From Trifolium pratense (taxonomy: Eukaryota; Streptophyta; Magnoliopsida; Fabales; Fabaceae), in assembly GCF_020283565.1 (NCBI RefSeq), contig NC_060060.1:62419257-62483256 (forward strand): 64,000 nt of DNA. The letters are read 5' to 3'. Each line of letters starts with the position of its first letter. Position 1 is the stretch's first letter. Both the position numbers and the translations under genes were made by a program. Below the pieces are notes generated by a model, which saw only the letters and a program-made list of their open reading frames with translations, did not search any database and was not told where the DNA came from. This document shows, in pieces, positions 43,071 to 55,685 of this stretch.

Positions 43071-46000
43071 ATTGGTATCAGAGCCCCGTTGTCTTCGGAC
43101 TGTGTGGGTTATGTGTCGATCAGAGCAGGTCTGTGCAGTCAGACCAAGTGAGTATTGTGTGTCAGTCGTGTTTGTCTAACAATATTGTTGTGTTTGTTTT
43201 GTGAAATCATTCATGTTGTTTATTTAGGAACTATGAGTGATGTGAATTGGATTAAATTATTCGTTCTTTTTGTGAGTAATGGTGTGAGTGCTATACTCCT
43301 ATGTTTATAATAGTTGTATATGCGTAGAGTTTAACCTTTTTGTAGTTTAAACTTGATGGATTGATGCTTATTTGCTAATTGTTGATGATCCGGCATGATG
43401 TAAAACTGCATGTGATGATCCGGCATGATATAAAACTGCATGTGGTAATGATTTGAAATAATTTTAAAAACTAATATTATTTCTTGAAGATTTTGGTGAA
43501 AATATAGAGTTATTTTCTTTTGGGTGAGTGAAAATTAAATTTTCAAAATGGTGAGAAGAGTAGGATATTAATGTGTCCTGGTATGTGTTTGTTATATGTT
43601 TGTTTATAACATGTGCTAGATGATTACTAGGCATTTGAATTGCTATGCGTTTTATGAGTAAAAACATGAAGATCTCATAATTCTATGTCGTGATTGTTGA
43701 TGCATGATTCTAATTGTGCTTTCAAGTTTATAATGATGTTATATGCTTGAAGTTTTGGATTTTGTGGATTAGTGAGTCGAGAAAACGAGAGTTTAGTGAG
43801 CGTAAGTTCAAAACCGTAGCAGAGCACCCAGATTTTTGGATGTGCTCGCTAGGCGAAGAATGAACCTCGCTGAGTCTCGCTAAGTCTTGCTAAGTCCTGT
43901 GAATGTTTTGACTTGTCTCGCCGGGAGCTCGCTAGCGTTTGCTAAGCGAGGGAGCTAGACAAGAATTTTATTTTGTTGATGTCTTGTCCTAAGTTGATTA
44001 GATGTGAGATTCTTGTCTTCTTGTGTTTGCTAGGACTAGAATAAATGAGAATATGAATTATTGCTATGCAATGTTCATTTTTCTTGTGTTGTTTTGATTT
44101 CCTAACTTTGAGAAGTGAGAGAAGTATAGGTTACTTGAATGCTTGCATGAATTTGTGTTAGTGTTTAGGTATCGTGGGTTAGGTTTTGTCCCTTGTATGC
44201 GACATGCGTGTAAACGATGTCGATACTAGTTTCTTCTTAGGAAGAATATGTTTAGAGACGATAGAACCGTTAGGTGTGAGCACCGGAAGTTCTAGTGGAA
44301 GAGTACGAGCGAGTTTGAGATAAGTGGGGGAGAAGGTTATATCCCTCTGAGATGTGTCGAACGTGAGAAGATGAGATGAGTAGAGATGTTCTTGAAGCGG
44401 AATATTCAGGAATTGGCGACGTTGTTCGAAGTGGAATGAATGGGCGCAACAAGTTGTGAGAAACTACTAGAAGGGAAGTTGTCAGACCAAGTGTTTCGCC
44501 GTGGGGCGTTAGTGAGATTGGTTAAGTGAGATGAAGAGTATTCGAAATGATTTGAGGTTGAGATGAAGCTAAGTGAGTAGTAACGTCTTAGAATGATGTG
44601 AAATCAGAAAGTTAGCCGTTGAAGAACGTGCAGAGGATGAGTAGTAGGAGGTCATGTTGGAAGTGACTTGTGTTAAGTGAGAATTTGCGAAAAGGATTAT
44701 CGCACATGTGAGTAGATGTCGTGTTTTAGCACATATAGTATGGAGTTGAAGGCTATGCCTAAAGTAAGTGTCAGAGAGCATTTTGTAGTGCCCAAAAGAT
44801 AAGAGTGAGTAAGTATTTGCTAAGGAATTTGGATTCATGGAATGGAAGAGTCGATAGAGACTAGTTTTGTTAGATGCATCGTGGATGTTGATGTGGTATG
44901 GTCACAATCGGTGACAATGAAGTAAAAGATTTTAAATTGTTTCATCATGGATGATGGGACGATAGTGATTTGGTGAATAAACTTAAGATGTATTTTGGAC
45001 GAGAATTTTGGAAATTTTCTAGAGATGTCATATTGGGATTAGACAAGAGTCATGAGTAAGAATACTAAGACAAAGGCTGATTAGAATTTAATGGATAGAG
45101 TTAGATCGTATGGCGAATATTTGGAGCTTGTGGATTAAATTCAAGAGTTTGATTTTGAGTATTGAATGTACTAAGGAGGAGTTTAAAGATAGCTATCCAT
45201 AGAGAGATGATGATTGGTAGAAGTCAGAGGTGAATAAGAATTCGATGAGTGAATAAACGGAGAAGAGTGTGCTTGTTGCAATGCAAGATGATGGGGAACA
45301 TGGATAGGTGGAGCGTGAGCGAACTGAAGATGTCGTTTAGAATCAACGAGATAAAAATTATGATTGTTTGGAGAACCAATTTTAGGCAGTGGTCTAATTT
45401 GGAAGTAGCGAATTACTAAAAGATTAAGAAGTGGTATTGGAAATTGTTTGTGTTAAGGAATGCAAAGGTTGGTTAAGAGATTACTTGGGAATAGAATAGT
45501 CGTAATGAGATTCGACTCAATGATTGAAGATATGTTAGAAAAGGAATTTGACGGTTAGAGACGGTAGTTTTTAGCATGTGTCAATGAAGTTTGAGAATGT
45601 TGGTCATCAAGTGATCGTTGGAATTGAATTATCGAGTGATATGTTTAGAATGAGATACGATATGAATAGGTGATGTAACACGGTTAAGTGATCCATGAGG
45701 GAACCAGAGACTTATAGGATTTGTGGAGTTATGGAGTATTCCACGGGAGTATCTTTTCGGAGTGTGTTCGATTAGTTGTACTTGTTGTGGGTAGCATTAT
45801 GTGTACCGTAGAATGTGAGTCTATGGATGTTTCGTGCGGAGTGGACGTTATAGCGGTTTGATAGGAATGATTTATGTCGATATCATGATTGTTGACTATC
45901 TATCGACAAATTGAGGAACTGGCCGTCCTTGATCTCTTGTTGATAAATGGACAAAAATTGTGTTGGATGGGATAAACTAATTTTGTCAAACTTGGTAATG

Positions 46001-46105
46001 TGTAGCGTTTTGAGCGTTTCGTTGGAGGGTCGGATACAGGAGTTATCCGGAGTTGCTTTAGTCGCGTAATTTTCGAGGGCGAAAATCTTCTAAGTGGGGG
46101 AGAGT
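43071..46105 (+). other. Non-coding interior of LARD copy 1
   Basis: 3,035 bp with no ORF above about 90 codons and no retroviral motif. A TGATGATCCGGCATGAT phrase is duplicated (43383, 43415). A stretch at about 43855-43960 is rich in TCGCTAAG/CTCGC motifs. The 3' half is conserved, in reverse, in LARD copy 2. Confidence 0.8.
43073..43085 (+). other. Primer binding site (tRNA-Met type) of LARD copy 1
   Basis: TGGTATCAGAGCC two bases after the 5' LTR. Confidence 0.93.
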
Positions 46106-48571
46106 TGTAACGACCCAATTTTCGTATTATTATTTTTTATGTGTTAAAATATTTTATTTAACATGGCATTTTAATTAAGTTAATAACTAGAGTTATTTAT
46201 CGAGTACTTTAGTTATTAAGCGAGTAGAGAGAGTTAACGTGTTATTGGGCCAAGCCAATTGGGCTTGAGGCCCAATGGGCCTTGTGTGTGTGTGTGGCGC
46301 CATATGGCCATGAGAGGGAGAAGAGAAATTCATTTTTCTCATGTTCTTATGTTCTTGAGAGAAGAGAAGAGAGAGCTTGAAGAGCTAGGGCAAGGGGAGA
46401 GCTAAGGATTCGAGAGCTTCGTCATGTTTTCTTCGAATCCAGGTAAGAGAGTAGATTTCATATTCGTGGGTGACTCGAGGAAGGGGAGAATGTCGATTTC
46501 TCCTCACCCGAACTTCCTCCACCCCATTTTCGTTTTAGTTTGGAATGGATTTTCTTGATGGAAATCGTTTCTAAGGTTCTTAATATGTTTAACATGCTTT
46601 TAACATGGTTAATGAACGAAAATAATGGTTAAAAACGAGTTTATGAAAGATTAAACTCAAGAACTTTGTGTTCTTGAGAGTTTTGATGAAAAAGTGTTCA
46701 ATCTTTACTTTTTCGATGTTTATGATGTAGATCTGAGAAATGAACTGTCATTTTGTGTTTAGATATGCTTGTTGCATTTGAATATAAACTTATTTGGGGT
46801 TTATAACATGAAAAATGGTTTATGTGAGAGTCTTGAGAGTTTAGAGTTTGAAATGAGAAATGTAGAAAATTGTTATCTATGAAGTCTGAACCTTTACGTG
46901 CAATTTTGACCTCTTTTCGTTGTGAACTGATTTTAGTGACCAACATAAAAGTTGTAGCCCTGTTTGTTAGCTTTCCAACGAGTATATGTGCGTCTCCATT
47001 GGACTTTCGTAGCCCAAGTTATGATCGTTGCAATGAGAGGCTGTCCTGCAGAAATCCTGCACAATTTGTCTGTGGCGCACCGTTTTAGAGGAGTGGTGCC
47101 CAGGCGCCCAGAGAAGTCTAGAAATGCCATTTTGACTCTGTTTTGTGACGAAGGTTGGCGCCCCAGCGCAGACACTGTTCACAGGATTGAAAATGTTGAC
47201 TTTTGGTTGACTTTTGAGGGTTTTCGACCCCGGAACCTATTTTACTCAGTTTTTCGTGTAGACTCCGATTCCGGTGTTTGTTTTATGAGTTGAGCCATGC
47301 TTAATGTAGTTGTTATATATTAATTGCATGAGGGTTGTGTTGATGTTTATGTGATGATAGCTTGTTGATGAATGATGATGTTTATTTAAATGTCAAAGAA
47401 GTATATTAAGGTGTTAATCAACTTAATAAAGAAGGATATTAGAATTATGTTATTCTAATAAAGAAGTATATCGAATTATGTTATTCGATAAAGAAGGATA
47501 TTAAGGTATAGTGTTATCTTAATAAAGAAGTAATGTTGGATAGTGTTCCACATTAGTAAATGAAGAGCTTAATGCTAATTAAAATGATTGTGAGTGAATT
47601 CATGAAAAACATATACATGCATTCATGAATATATGTGATATTGGATATTCCAATAAAGAAGGATATCAGATTATATTTATCCGATAAAGAAGGATATTAG
47701 AGGTGAGATACTCTGATAAAGAAGATGGTACCACATGCATTAGAGGTGTCTAGAGGACATAGCATGAATGTGAAGCATTAGATTGCATTAGGGATTATGT
47801 GTGCATTTTATGATAAATAATGTTTGACACGTACTTGGTAAATGTTGATTGTTAATCCGTATGTGAGGAGTAGAGTCCGTCATGACTATAAAATGAACAA
47901 CGCAGGGTCCGTCATGACCATAATCTGAACCGTGTATTTGTGGTGTTAGATTACATTAGGAACTTTATGTGTATTCCTATTTGTAATTGAGTTATGTGTA
48001 TTTGTTGATGTTTTGGTATTGTCTGAGACGACGTGAAACTATATGTTTGGTGTATTTTGTGGATGGTTGATTAGGTGATAAATGAAGTATATGCATGATA
48101 TATGAATATGCATGAATGATGATGATGTATATGTATAATGTATGATTATGCATGTTTTTATGAAGAAGTGTTTAAGTACCATTTACTTACACTTGTATAT
48201 TTGAGTATGTTATCTAACTCTCTTTTATGTGTTATGTGCTGGACCGTTGGGGGTCCAGATTTACAGGTTTTGTGGTATTCGATGTCGAGTCGTCGGTGAA
48301 GCTCTGCTCTGATTGTGACACGGGAAAAGGGGTTTTATATGTATATAGAGTCTCCTTATCTAGGTTGTTTTGTATAGCTAATAAATACATTAGTTGATTT
48401 AACATTTGTATAAACAAGTATTTTTACTAATTAACTACATTAGTATTATTTTGGTAGAGGAGTGTAATACTCGAACCGACATTCAATAAATTAAATGTGA
48501 TTTTCCGTTGCGTATTTTGAAAAAGATTTTACTAAGGTAGAAATATATAAATAATGGGTTTGGGTGTTACA
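46106..48571 (+). repeat. LARD copy 1, 3' LTR
   Basis: 2,466 bp, offset exactly 5,501 bp from the 5' LTR. The hairpin array recurs at 47404-47718. In the seventh unit, CGG in the 5' arm is CAG here, which weakens one pair. Confidence 0.93.
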
Positions 48572-48576
48572 ACAAC

Positions 48577-49816
48577 CAATCAAAACACTTTAAAACAAGC
48601 TATTGCTTGTAACACAAGTAAACTGCAACATATGAATTATAAACTAACACAGATAACCGTCGTTGAGCAATCCACCGAAAGGGGGTTTGTACCTGACCCT
48701 CATATTAAGGAGGGCTTTTTTTTTATTGAACTAGCCCCCGACGCTGGGCCAATGGTCTCCATAATGGGCCGAGTTGAGCAACCCACTAAGGATGACTGTC
48801 AGGATTCTACGTAGATGTAGGGGCGAGCTGTTTAGGCTCGTCATCCTGGGTCAAGCAGTTCCACTTATCAAGGATAAGTGATAGGCTTGAATGAACACGA
48901 GTCATCGTCGGAGGAGCACGTGGGACATGTGCGTGTGATGATGTGGACGGGCAAGGCCACATCCTTGTTGGGCCGTCCTCAACATCCTAGCAGGAGGGGA
49001 TTTGGGTCAGCTTTAGACCAAGTCCAGAACAATAATATTATAAATATCGTTCCTACAAAAATTTAGAGTTTTTTAACAAGATAAACTAAATATGAAATTT
49101 TAGTAAGTTTATAAAAAAAAACTATAAAATTCATGATTAATCTATCCCTTGCGAAGAAAAAATTAAAATTTTTCAAGAGTGATTTCTATAACGTGTTCAA
49201 CATGACCACAAAAAATAATTTAATTTTTTATTTTTTAACAATACACATGAGTTAACTTAAAAATATGGGCAAAAATTTGTGATAGAAAATATTTAGGAGA
49301 CTAAAACTTATTGAAATTTTTACGTGGACTATACAAATTAATGAAATTTATGATATTTATAAGGGCAAAAAAATTATTTAATGCAATTTTTAATGAACAT
49401 AAAAATAAAAAAGGTTTAGATGAGATGACATTTTTTTTTTTTAACTTCGTCAATATCTCAACTTCAAATCCGAACTTAGGCATGCAGCAAACGGCCGTCC
49501 ATTTGGTCCCAAAACACTCAAGATATTAATCTCTAAAATTCTACATAGTGGTGTACCAATTTTTTTTTTTTTTTTGACAGTGTGTACCAAATTTATGTAC
49601 ACCAAAAATACCGCTATAAATTAAAATTGTCAATATAATGAGAGAAAAACAAAATGTCAATATAATAATTCATACTCGTAATAAATACTCTAAAAAAACA
49701 TTGACTCATTTTCATTTTTGAAGGATAAAATTGTAAAAATAACACTGATTGTCAATAAATTTAATATGACACAAGTTACTTTCTTAATCTCCGTAATTTT
49801 CTTAATGGAGTCTTAT
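48577..49816. other. Intergenic DNA with a GC-richer fragment
   Basis: 48690-49030 is clearly richer in G and C than its surroundings and includes AGCCCCCGACGCTGGG and GGGGCGAGCTGTTTAGGC. It looks like a piece of an LTR or other repeat, but no ends were found. The two ORFs there (48554, 48878) have no recognised domain. The remainder to 49816 is AT-rich with long T runs. Confidence 0.4.
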
Positions 49817-49818
49817 AC

Positions 49819-49967
49819 TTACTCCGGTCACTATTATAAGCAAAAACTTATTTTTTACATTCATTGAATTGAAAAATTGATATATTTGATCTATATTATA
49901 GACAAAATATATCAGGTATTCAATAAATCTAAAATGTAATTTTTTTGTTTATAATAGTGACCGAAGT
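49819..49967. mobile_element. Small MITE, Stowaway-like
   Basis: Inverted ends ACTCCGGTCACTATTATAAG (49821) and TTATAATAGTGACCGAAGTA (to 49967). Short (about 150 bp), no ORF. Confidence 0.65.
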
Positions 49968-50043
49968 ATTTAAGAAAAGAGATTATTGACATATAAAAGA
50001 GAATATTGTATTGGCCTCCCTCCCAATCCCATAAACTGGCCTC

Positions 50044-50421
50044 CTATGTTGCCTAGGTACGGGTACGGTACCGGTATCCGGTACTGGTACGCGGTACGAT
50101 ATTTTTAGAAAATTTAAGGTACGGGTACGTTAGTATAAAATATTAAAAAAATTATTTTTAAGTGAATTATTATCATCATGCTTTGAAGATTTAATTTTTT
50201 TGTCTACCGTCTCAACTATTTTCATAAAAAATGAGAGATAATTGAAATATAATAAAAAATTATAATATTTTAAGAGATTTTTCAACAGTCAATATGGTTT
50301 TTCGTATTCATGATCATAAATCACCCAAATAAAAATGGGTACGGAATCGGTGCGTACCATACGAGTACCATGGAGTATCCGGTACTAATACGTACCCGTA
50401 TAGGAGTACCATGCTACATAG
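50044..50421. mobile_element. hAT-type MITE
   Basis: 378 bp with ends CTATGTTGC and GCTACATAG (one mismatch) and a perfect 8-bp target duplication CTGGCCTC (50036-50043, 50422-50429). Subterminal regions carry repeated GGTACCGGTA / CGGTACGGGTACG motifs on both sides. No coding capacity. Confidence 0.9.
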
Positions 50422-50429
50422 CTGGCCTC

Positions 50430-51194
50430 ATATCCGAATATTATTCAAAAGACAGGACCCCTACCATCCACACTTCTGTCTAAAAACAATGAACATTCAT
50501 TCGCCAAGTGATTACTAGCTAGCATGCATATGGGTCGATCAAACTAGTTTTAATAAAAACAGACAAACAAACATACTTTTTAATTTTCTTATGACAGATC
50601 ATATGATACACCAAAATGGTACGACTGAACATTTTGTTTGATGATCGAGTCAGTGAATCACAATAGAGAATGTTAAAAACATATGGTAAAATTGATTAGG
50701 CGGAAATTGTAGAAGTTACTTTGGATGAGATTGCAAAGGGGCGCATGCTAGGGTGGGAAAGTTAGGTAGGTCTCCCACCATGGGAAAGACATGTGAACCG
50801 TTAGATGATAGATGTTATGATGTACCAACTGTATTTTATACTTTCTCTCTCTCTCTCTCTTTTTCCATCATCTCTCTCATTGCTGCTGTGTTTTGTTTCT
50901 TAGTTGTGTCTCTCATTCCTTTCTTCTACCTCACAATCACTTCTTTTTTAATTACTTTCTTCAAACTAATTATTATACACAAATCTATTGATTTAATCTC
51001 CTATTAATTTCATTCAAATTAGCAAGAAAAATGAAAACCCTCAAATAATTTGGTGGGTTTATTTGGGTTTGATCTGAAGTCTAAAAACCTTCAATAGAGA
51101 TGGAAAAAAAAAAAATTAAAATACCAAAATTTGATGAAGATGAAAAATTTGATGGAGACATTGAAATAGAGAAAGAGAAGGACTATTTTGGATT
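50430..51194. other. Intergenic DNA with a CT microsatellite
   Basis: A run of CT repeats lies at 50843-50860, followed by a pyrimidine-rich block to about 50960. CT-rich tracts can mark plant 5' UTRs, but no following gene is supported. The ATG at 51100 opens a lysine-rich frame of about 60 codons without similarity to anything I know. Confidence 0.4.
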
Positions 51195-51410
51195 TTTAAT
51201 TATTATTATTTTTTTGGAACAGCAAAAAATTTCATTAGAGAAAAACAAAAGCACAAGGAGTGCTAGAGCATAGACAGCGTTTGACACTAACACCAGTTTA
51301 ATTGTCCAAAGATAATTGGAACCCATGTAAATAAGGAAAAATAACCATATCCTTCTAAATAAACTGTAAGCTCCTTTCCTTTTCAAAAACAGAGATGAAA
51401 TAAGGTGTTT
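51195..51410 (-). mobile_element. Probable LINE 3' end with A-rich tail
   Basis: The minus strand reads CACTCCTTGTGCTTTTG ... TAATGAAATTTTTTGCTG and then CCAAAAAAATAATAATAATT, the typical end of plant L1-type LINEs. It is probably the tail of the LINE at 51530-53791, but about 120 bp of unrelated sequence separates them. Confidence 0.5.
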
Positions 51411-51529
51411 CATTATTATTAATTATTAATGTGTGGCTTTGATCTTAGAATAAGGTGTTGTATTTAAGAGATGAAAGTTTTGATTTGGAGGTGAAGGAAA
51501 AAAAAATGGCGTAGAAAAAGAACAAAAAA

Positions 51530-53791
51530 TAGTTGCAGAGAGTGTGACAGAGATACACTTCTAATCAATTGATATCTTCCTGCATAACTCAAAAGCTTAG
51601 CGGTTCAGTGTCGAATTTTAGCCACTATCTTATCAATAAGAGGTCTGCATTGATGTACAGTTAGTTTTCGACTCGATAAAGGAACACCTAAGTATTTAAA
51701 AGGCAATGTACCAGCAGCAAAGCATGTAGCAGTAATAATCTTCTTTTGTTCCGGAGTTTGTACTCCTCCAAAATAAAGTTTACATTTTCAAGGGTTGACC
51801 TTCAAACCAGTTGAATCTGAGAATTTTTGAAATTCCCCCATTAGAAGCTTGACTGATGTCTCATCCCCTCTTGTGAACATAATCAGGTCATCTGCAAAAC
51901 AAATGTTAGTTATTTGTAATTTCTCACACTTTGGGTGAAAATTGAAATCTGGTTTTTTATGAAGATTCTTCAAACATCTGTGCAAATACTCCATAATAAG
52001 AACAAACAACAAGGGTGATATGGGATCCCCTGTCTTAGACCCCTTTTAGCCTTTAGGATCTCACTTTGTTGACCATTGATTGCATATTTGTAAGAAACTG
52101 TGCCGACACATATCATGACCCACTTAATGAATTTTCCAGGAAAATTCATTTCTCTCATGATGGTTTCCAAAGCAGTCCATTCCACCGTATCATACGCTTT
52201 CTGTAAGTCCATTTGTATAGCACATCTAGGAGAAATATGTTTTCGATTGTATCCTCTTAATAATTCATGTGCAATGATGATGTTATCATGGATGATCTTA
52301 CCAGGTACAAAAGTTGATTGACTTTCATCCACCACTGCATTGATCACCTTGCTTAAACATGTAGTTAATATTTTTGAGATAATTTTGTACATTATAGTAC
52401 AACATGCAATTGGCCTCATATCTTTCATTGTTTTTGCATCAGAGGATTTTGGAATAAGTGTGACCAGGGCACAGTTGACTACAGCATATAATCTATCATA
52501 GTCAAAAAATTCATGGATTGCCGCTATTACATCTGATTTAATTACATTCCAGCTAGCTTTGAATCCATCAATCCCCGGGGCTTTGGTATCTCCTATATTT
52601 TTTAGAGCATTCCAAATTTCTTGGTCAGTCATTGGTTGAGTGAGACTACTCTGATGGATTTCCTGCAATTGTGTTCCGTTTCTAATTGCAGCAACATCGA
52701 CATGTAGCAATCTTTGGGACGGTGTACCAACTAGGTCCTCATAGAAGCGTAGTACTTCCTTCTCAATATCTTTGAAATCAGTGAGCACTCTGCCATTGTG
52801 GTCCTCTAGCTTATAGATTCCAGTTTGCTTGTTTTTTCCTTTTATATTAGCATGAAAATAAGCATTATTACCGTGTCCTAATTTCAGCCATGTAATCTTG
52901 GATTTTTGCATTAGAATTTTCTCTTCCAACTCAGTAGTTTGAATTATCTCATCAGACCAGTGTTTAACATCTTTGATATATTCTTGATTGAAAAGATCTC
53001 CTGCCAAGAGATGTTGTGCTTGTTCCAATTTGATCCTGCTATCCTGGATTTTTTGGACCCCTGCAGTCACTCTTCTATTCAGTCCACATAAGATAGGTTG
53101 CAGCCGTTTGAGTTTTCTCCACAAGACATACATTGGCCTTCCTGTTATTTCTGTATTCCAGCTATTAGTAACCATGTCCAAGAATTCAGGTCTCTCCACA
53201 ACACAGTTCAGAAATTTAAAACGTGTTTGGTATCGATTCATATCAGTGTTAGTGTCCGACAACCTTACTTTGAGGGGAGAGTGGTCAGAGATGTGAGGGT
53301 TCAAAACTTCAACTTCACAATTTGGATATTTAAGAAACCACTCTCTATTACATATAGCTCTGTCAATTCTAGTATATATCACTCCATTTGTGTGCTTGTT
53401 TGACCAAGTAAAATGACTCCCTCTAGTATCATGCTCATAAAGTCCTATCTCATCCATCATACAATCCAAGTCATAGAATTCTGCAGGTTGTACGGGTATC
53501 CCACCTGCTCTGTCAGCTACTGTCCACACATTATTGAAGTCGCCTATTACCATCCATGGCCCCTGTATAGAATTTGCACAATTCTTGATGTCTAGCCACA
53601 ACTTTTTCCGGTTTGCTAACTGATTTTGGGCATAGATCACAGACATCAAATGTGATAGTTTACCACTGACATCATATACTTCAGAGTGAATGAATTGATC
53701 AGAGCAAGTAAGTAGTTTCACATTCCATTTACAAGTTTTCCACATCAGCCAAATTCTTCCATTAGGGTGATGATTGTAGTTATCTAGGTAG
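51530..53791 (-). pseudogene. L1-type LINE ORF2 (endonuclease and reverse transcriptase), broken and 5'-truncated by an insertion
   Basis: The long frame (to about 51990) starts within the apurinic endonuclease-like domain (VIGDFNNV, GSHFTWSN, IDRAICN, ISDHSPL) and passes into reverse transcriptase (KAPGIDGF, LVTLIPK, MRPIACCTIMYKIISKIL, FVPGKIIHDNI, IQMDLQKAYDTVEW, GLRQG). A frame change then leads to CFADDLIMF (catalytic FADD) and further on, past an in-frame TAA, FKYLGVPLSSRKL. At least one frameshift and two stops make it non-functional. The 5' end is cut at 53791 by the LARD LTR, and its apparent first three codons come from that LTR. The missing 5' part should lie to the right of the nested elements, outside the window. 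Confidence 0.92.
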
Positions 53792-55685
53792 TGTAACACC
53801 CAAACCCATTATTTATATATTTCTACCTTTAGTAAAATCTTTTTCAAAATACGCAACGGAAAGTAATGTTTGATATTATAAAAGTTGTGGTTCGAGTATT
53901 ACATTCTTCAATCAAAATAATACTAATGTAGTTAATTAGTAAAAATGCTTTATACAAAATAATCCTCTTTATCAAAAGGTATAGTTTTACAAATAAATAT
54001 CAAAAGTTATAAAGACTCTATAGTCTAAATACAACCCTTTTTCCCGTGTCACAATCAGAGCAGAGCTTCACCAACGACTCGACATCGAATACCACAAAAA
54101 CCTGTAAATCTGGACCCCCAATGGTCCAGCACATAACACATAAAAGAGAGTTAGATAACATACTCAAAATATACAAGTGTAAGTAAATGGTACTTAAACA
54201 CTTCTTCAATAATCATGCATATATCATACATTCATACATATTCATCAACAATCTACCATTCAATTATAAGTACATAAACACATATAATCGAATACCCACA
54301 CAATCAATTATCACTTATCACAATTAGTCAAGTATGTGTCACATATCACTTACCACATAAATGTACACATAACCTAATGCATTCTAATGCGTCAACTTCA
54401 TGCAATGTCACCCTAGACATATCTAATGCATGTGGTACCATCTTCTTTATTAGAGTATCTCACCTCTAATATCCTTCTTTATCCGATAAATATAATCCGA
54501 TATACTTCTTTATTGGAATATCCAATATCCTATTTAATTCATGAATGCATGTATATGTTTTTCATGAATTCACTCACAGTTATATAGCATAAAACTCTTC
54601 ATTTACTATGTGGAACACTATCCAACATACTTCATCATTAAGATTTAACAAAACTTTAATATTCTTCATTTATACTTCATACATGATTAACAATCAATTA
54701 ACGATTAGCAATGAGCATTATAAGCATCAACAATCATGTAAGAATACCATTATCATGAAGAATAAGACACTGATTTGAAACTACATGCAAAGGAAGATAG
54801 CATATGAAAATTTGTGAAATTTGAAGTATTTTTCGCCTGGGGCGAAATATTTTCGCCTGGGGCGGAAAAATTGCTGAAGAAACTGGTCTGCTCTCTGTTC
54901 TGCCGTTTCAGGCGAAATTCTGGCGCCTGGGGCGAAACTGCTTGCGTTTTCTACACCAAATCACCCAAAAATCCCATTTTTCATGTTATAAATCCCAAAA
55001 GAGTTTGTATTCAAGCATAACAAACATGGATAAACACAAAAGGAAAGTTCATTTCTCAGATCCACATCATAAACATCGAAAAAGTAAAAATTGAACACTT
55101 TTTCATCAAAACTCTCAAGAACACAAAGTTCTTGAGTTTAATCTTTCATAAACTCGTTTTTTAACCATTAAATCCGTCCATTAATCATGTTAAAAGCATG
55201 TTAAACATATTAAGAACCTTAGGAACGATTTCCATCAAGAAAATCCGATCTAAGCTAAAACGAAAATGGGGTGGAGGAAGTTCGGGTGAGGAGAAATCGA
55301 CATTCTCCCCTTCCTCGAGTCACCCACGAATATGAAATCTACTCTCTTACCTTGGATCGACGAACTCACGAAGATTGCTCCTCGAATCCCTCCTCCAAGC
55401 TCTTGCTCTAGCTCTCCTCTTGCTCTCCCTTCTCTCTACTTCTCCCAAGAACAAGAAAAATGAAACTTTCTCTCTCTAATGGGCTATAAGTAGCGCCCCC
55501 CACTCATGAGACAAGGCCCATTGGGCCTCAAGCCCACTAACTTGGCCCAACTCGCATTAACTCTCACTAACTCGCGCGTTAACTAAAACCCTCAATAAAT
55601 AACTTAAAGTTACTATCTTACTTAAAAACCACATCACCAAATAATTAAACACTTAAATAGTGAATAATAAATTTGGGTCGTTACA
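53792..55685 (-). repeat. LARD copy 2, 3' LTR
   Basis: 1,894 bp, shorter than the 2,466-bp LTRs of copy 1. It keeps TGTAAC...GTTACA ends and the last hairpin units (54440-54535); the unit equal to the eighth in copy 1 has a fully paired TATTAGAG/CTCTAATA stem here. It has its own GC-rich part with CGCCTGGGGCGAAA occurring about three times (54835-54945). Confidence 0.88.

Larger units (their letters stand above)
40605..48571 (+). mobile_element. LARD-like non-autonomous LTR retrotransposon (copy 1)
   Basis: Two 2,466-bp LTRs (40605-43070 and 46106-48571) begin TGTAACGACCCAATTTTCG and end GGGTGTTACA. About 15 mismatches were seen, roughly 0.6 percent. The 5-bp target duplication ACAAC flanks it (40600-40604, 48572-48576). 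A tRNA-Met primer binding site (43073-43085) and a purine tract AAGTGGGGGAGAGT (46092-46105) are intact. The 3,035-bp interior has no gag or pol frame. Large LTRs with a non-coding interior define LARD elements. The PBS and PPT style suggests a Ty3/gypsy chromovirus parent (inference). It must move with enzymes supplied by another element. Confidence 0.92.
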
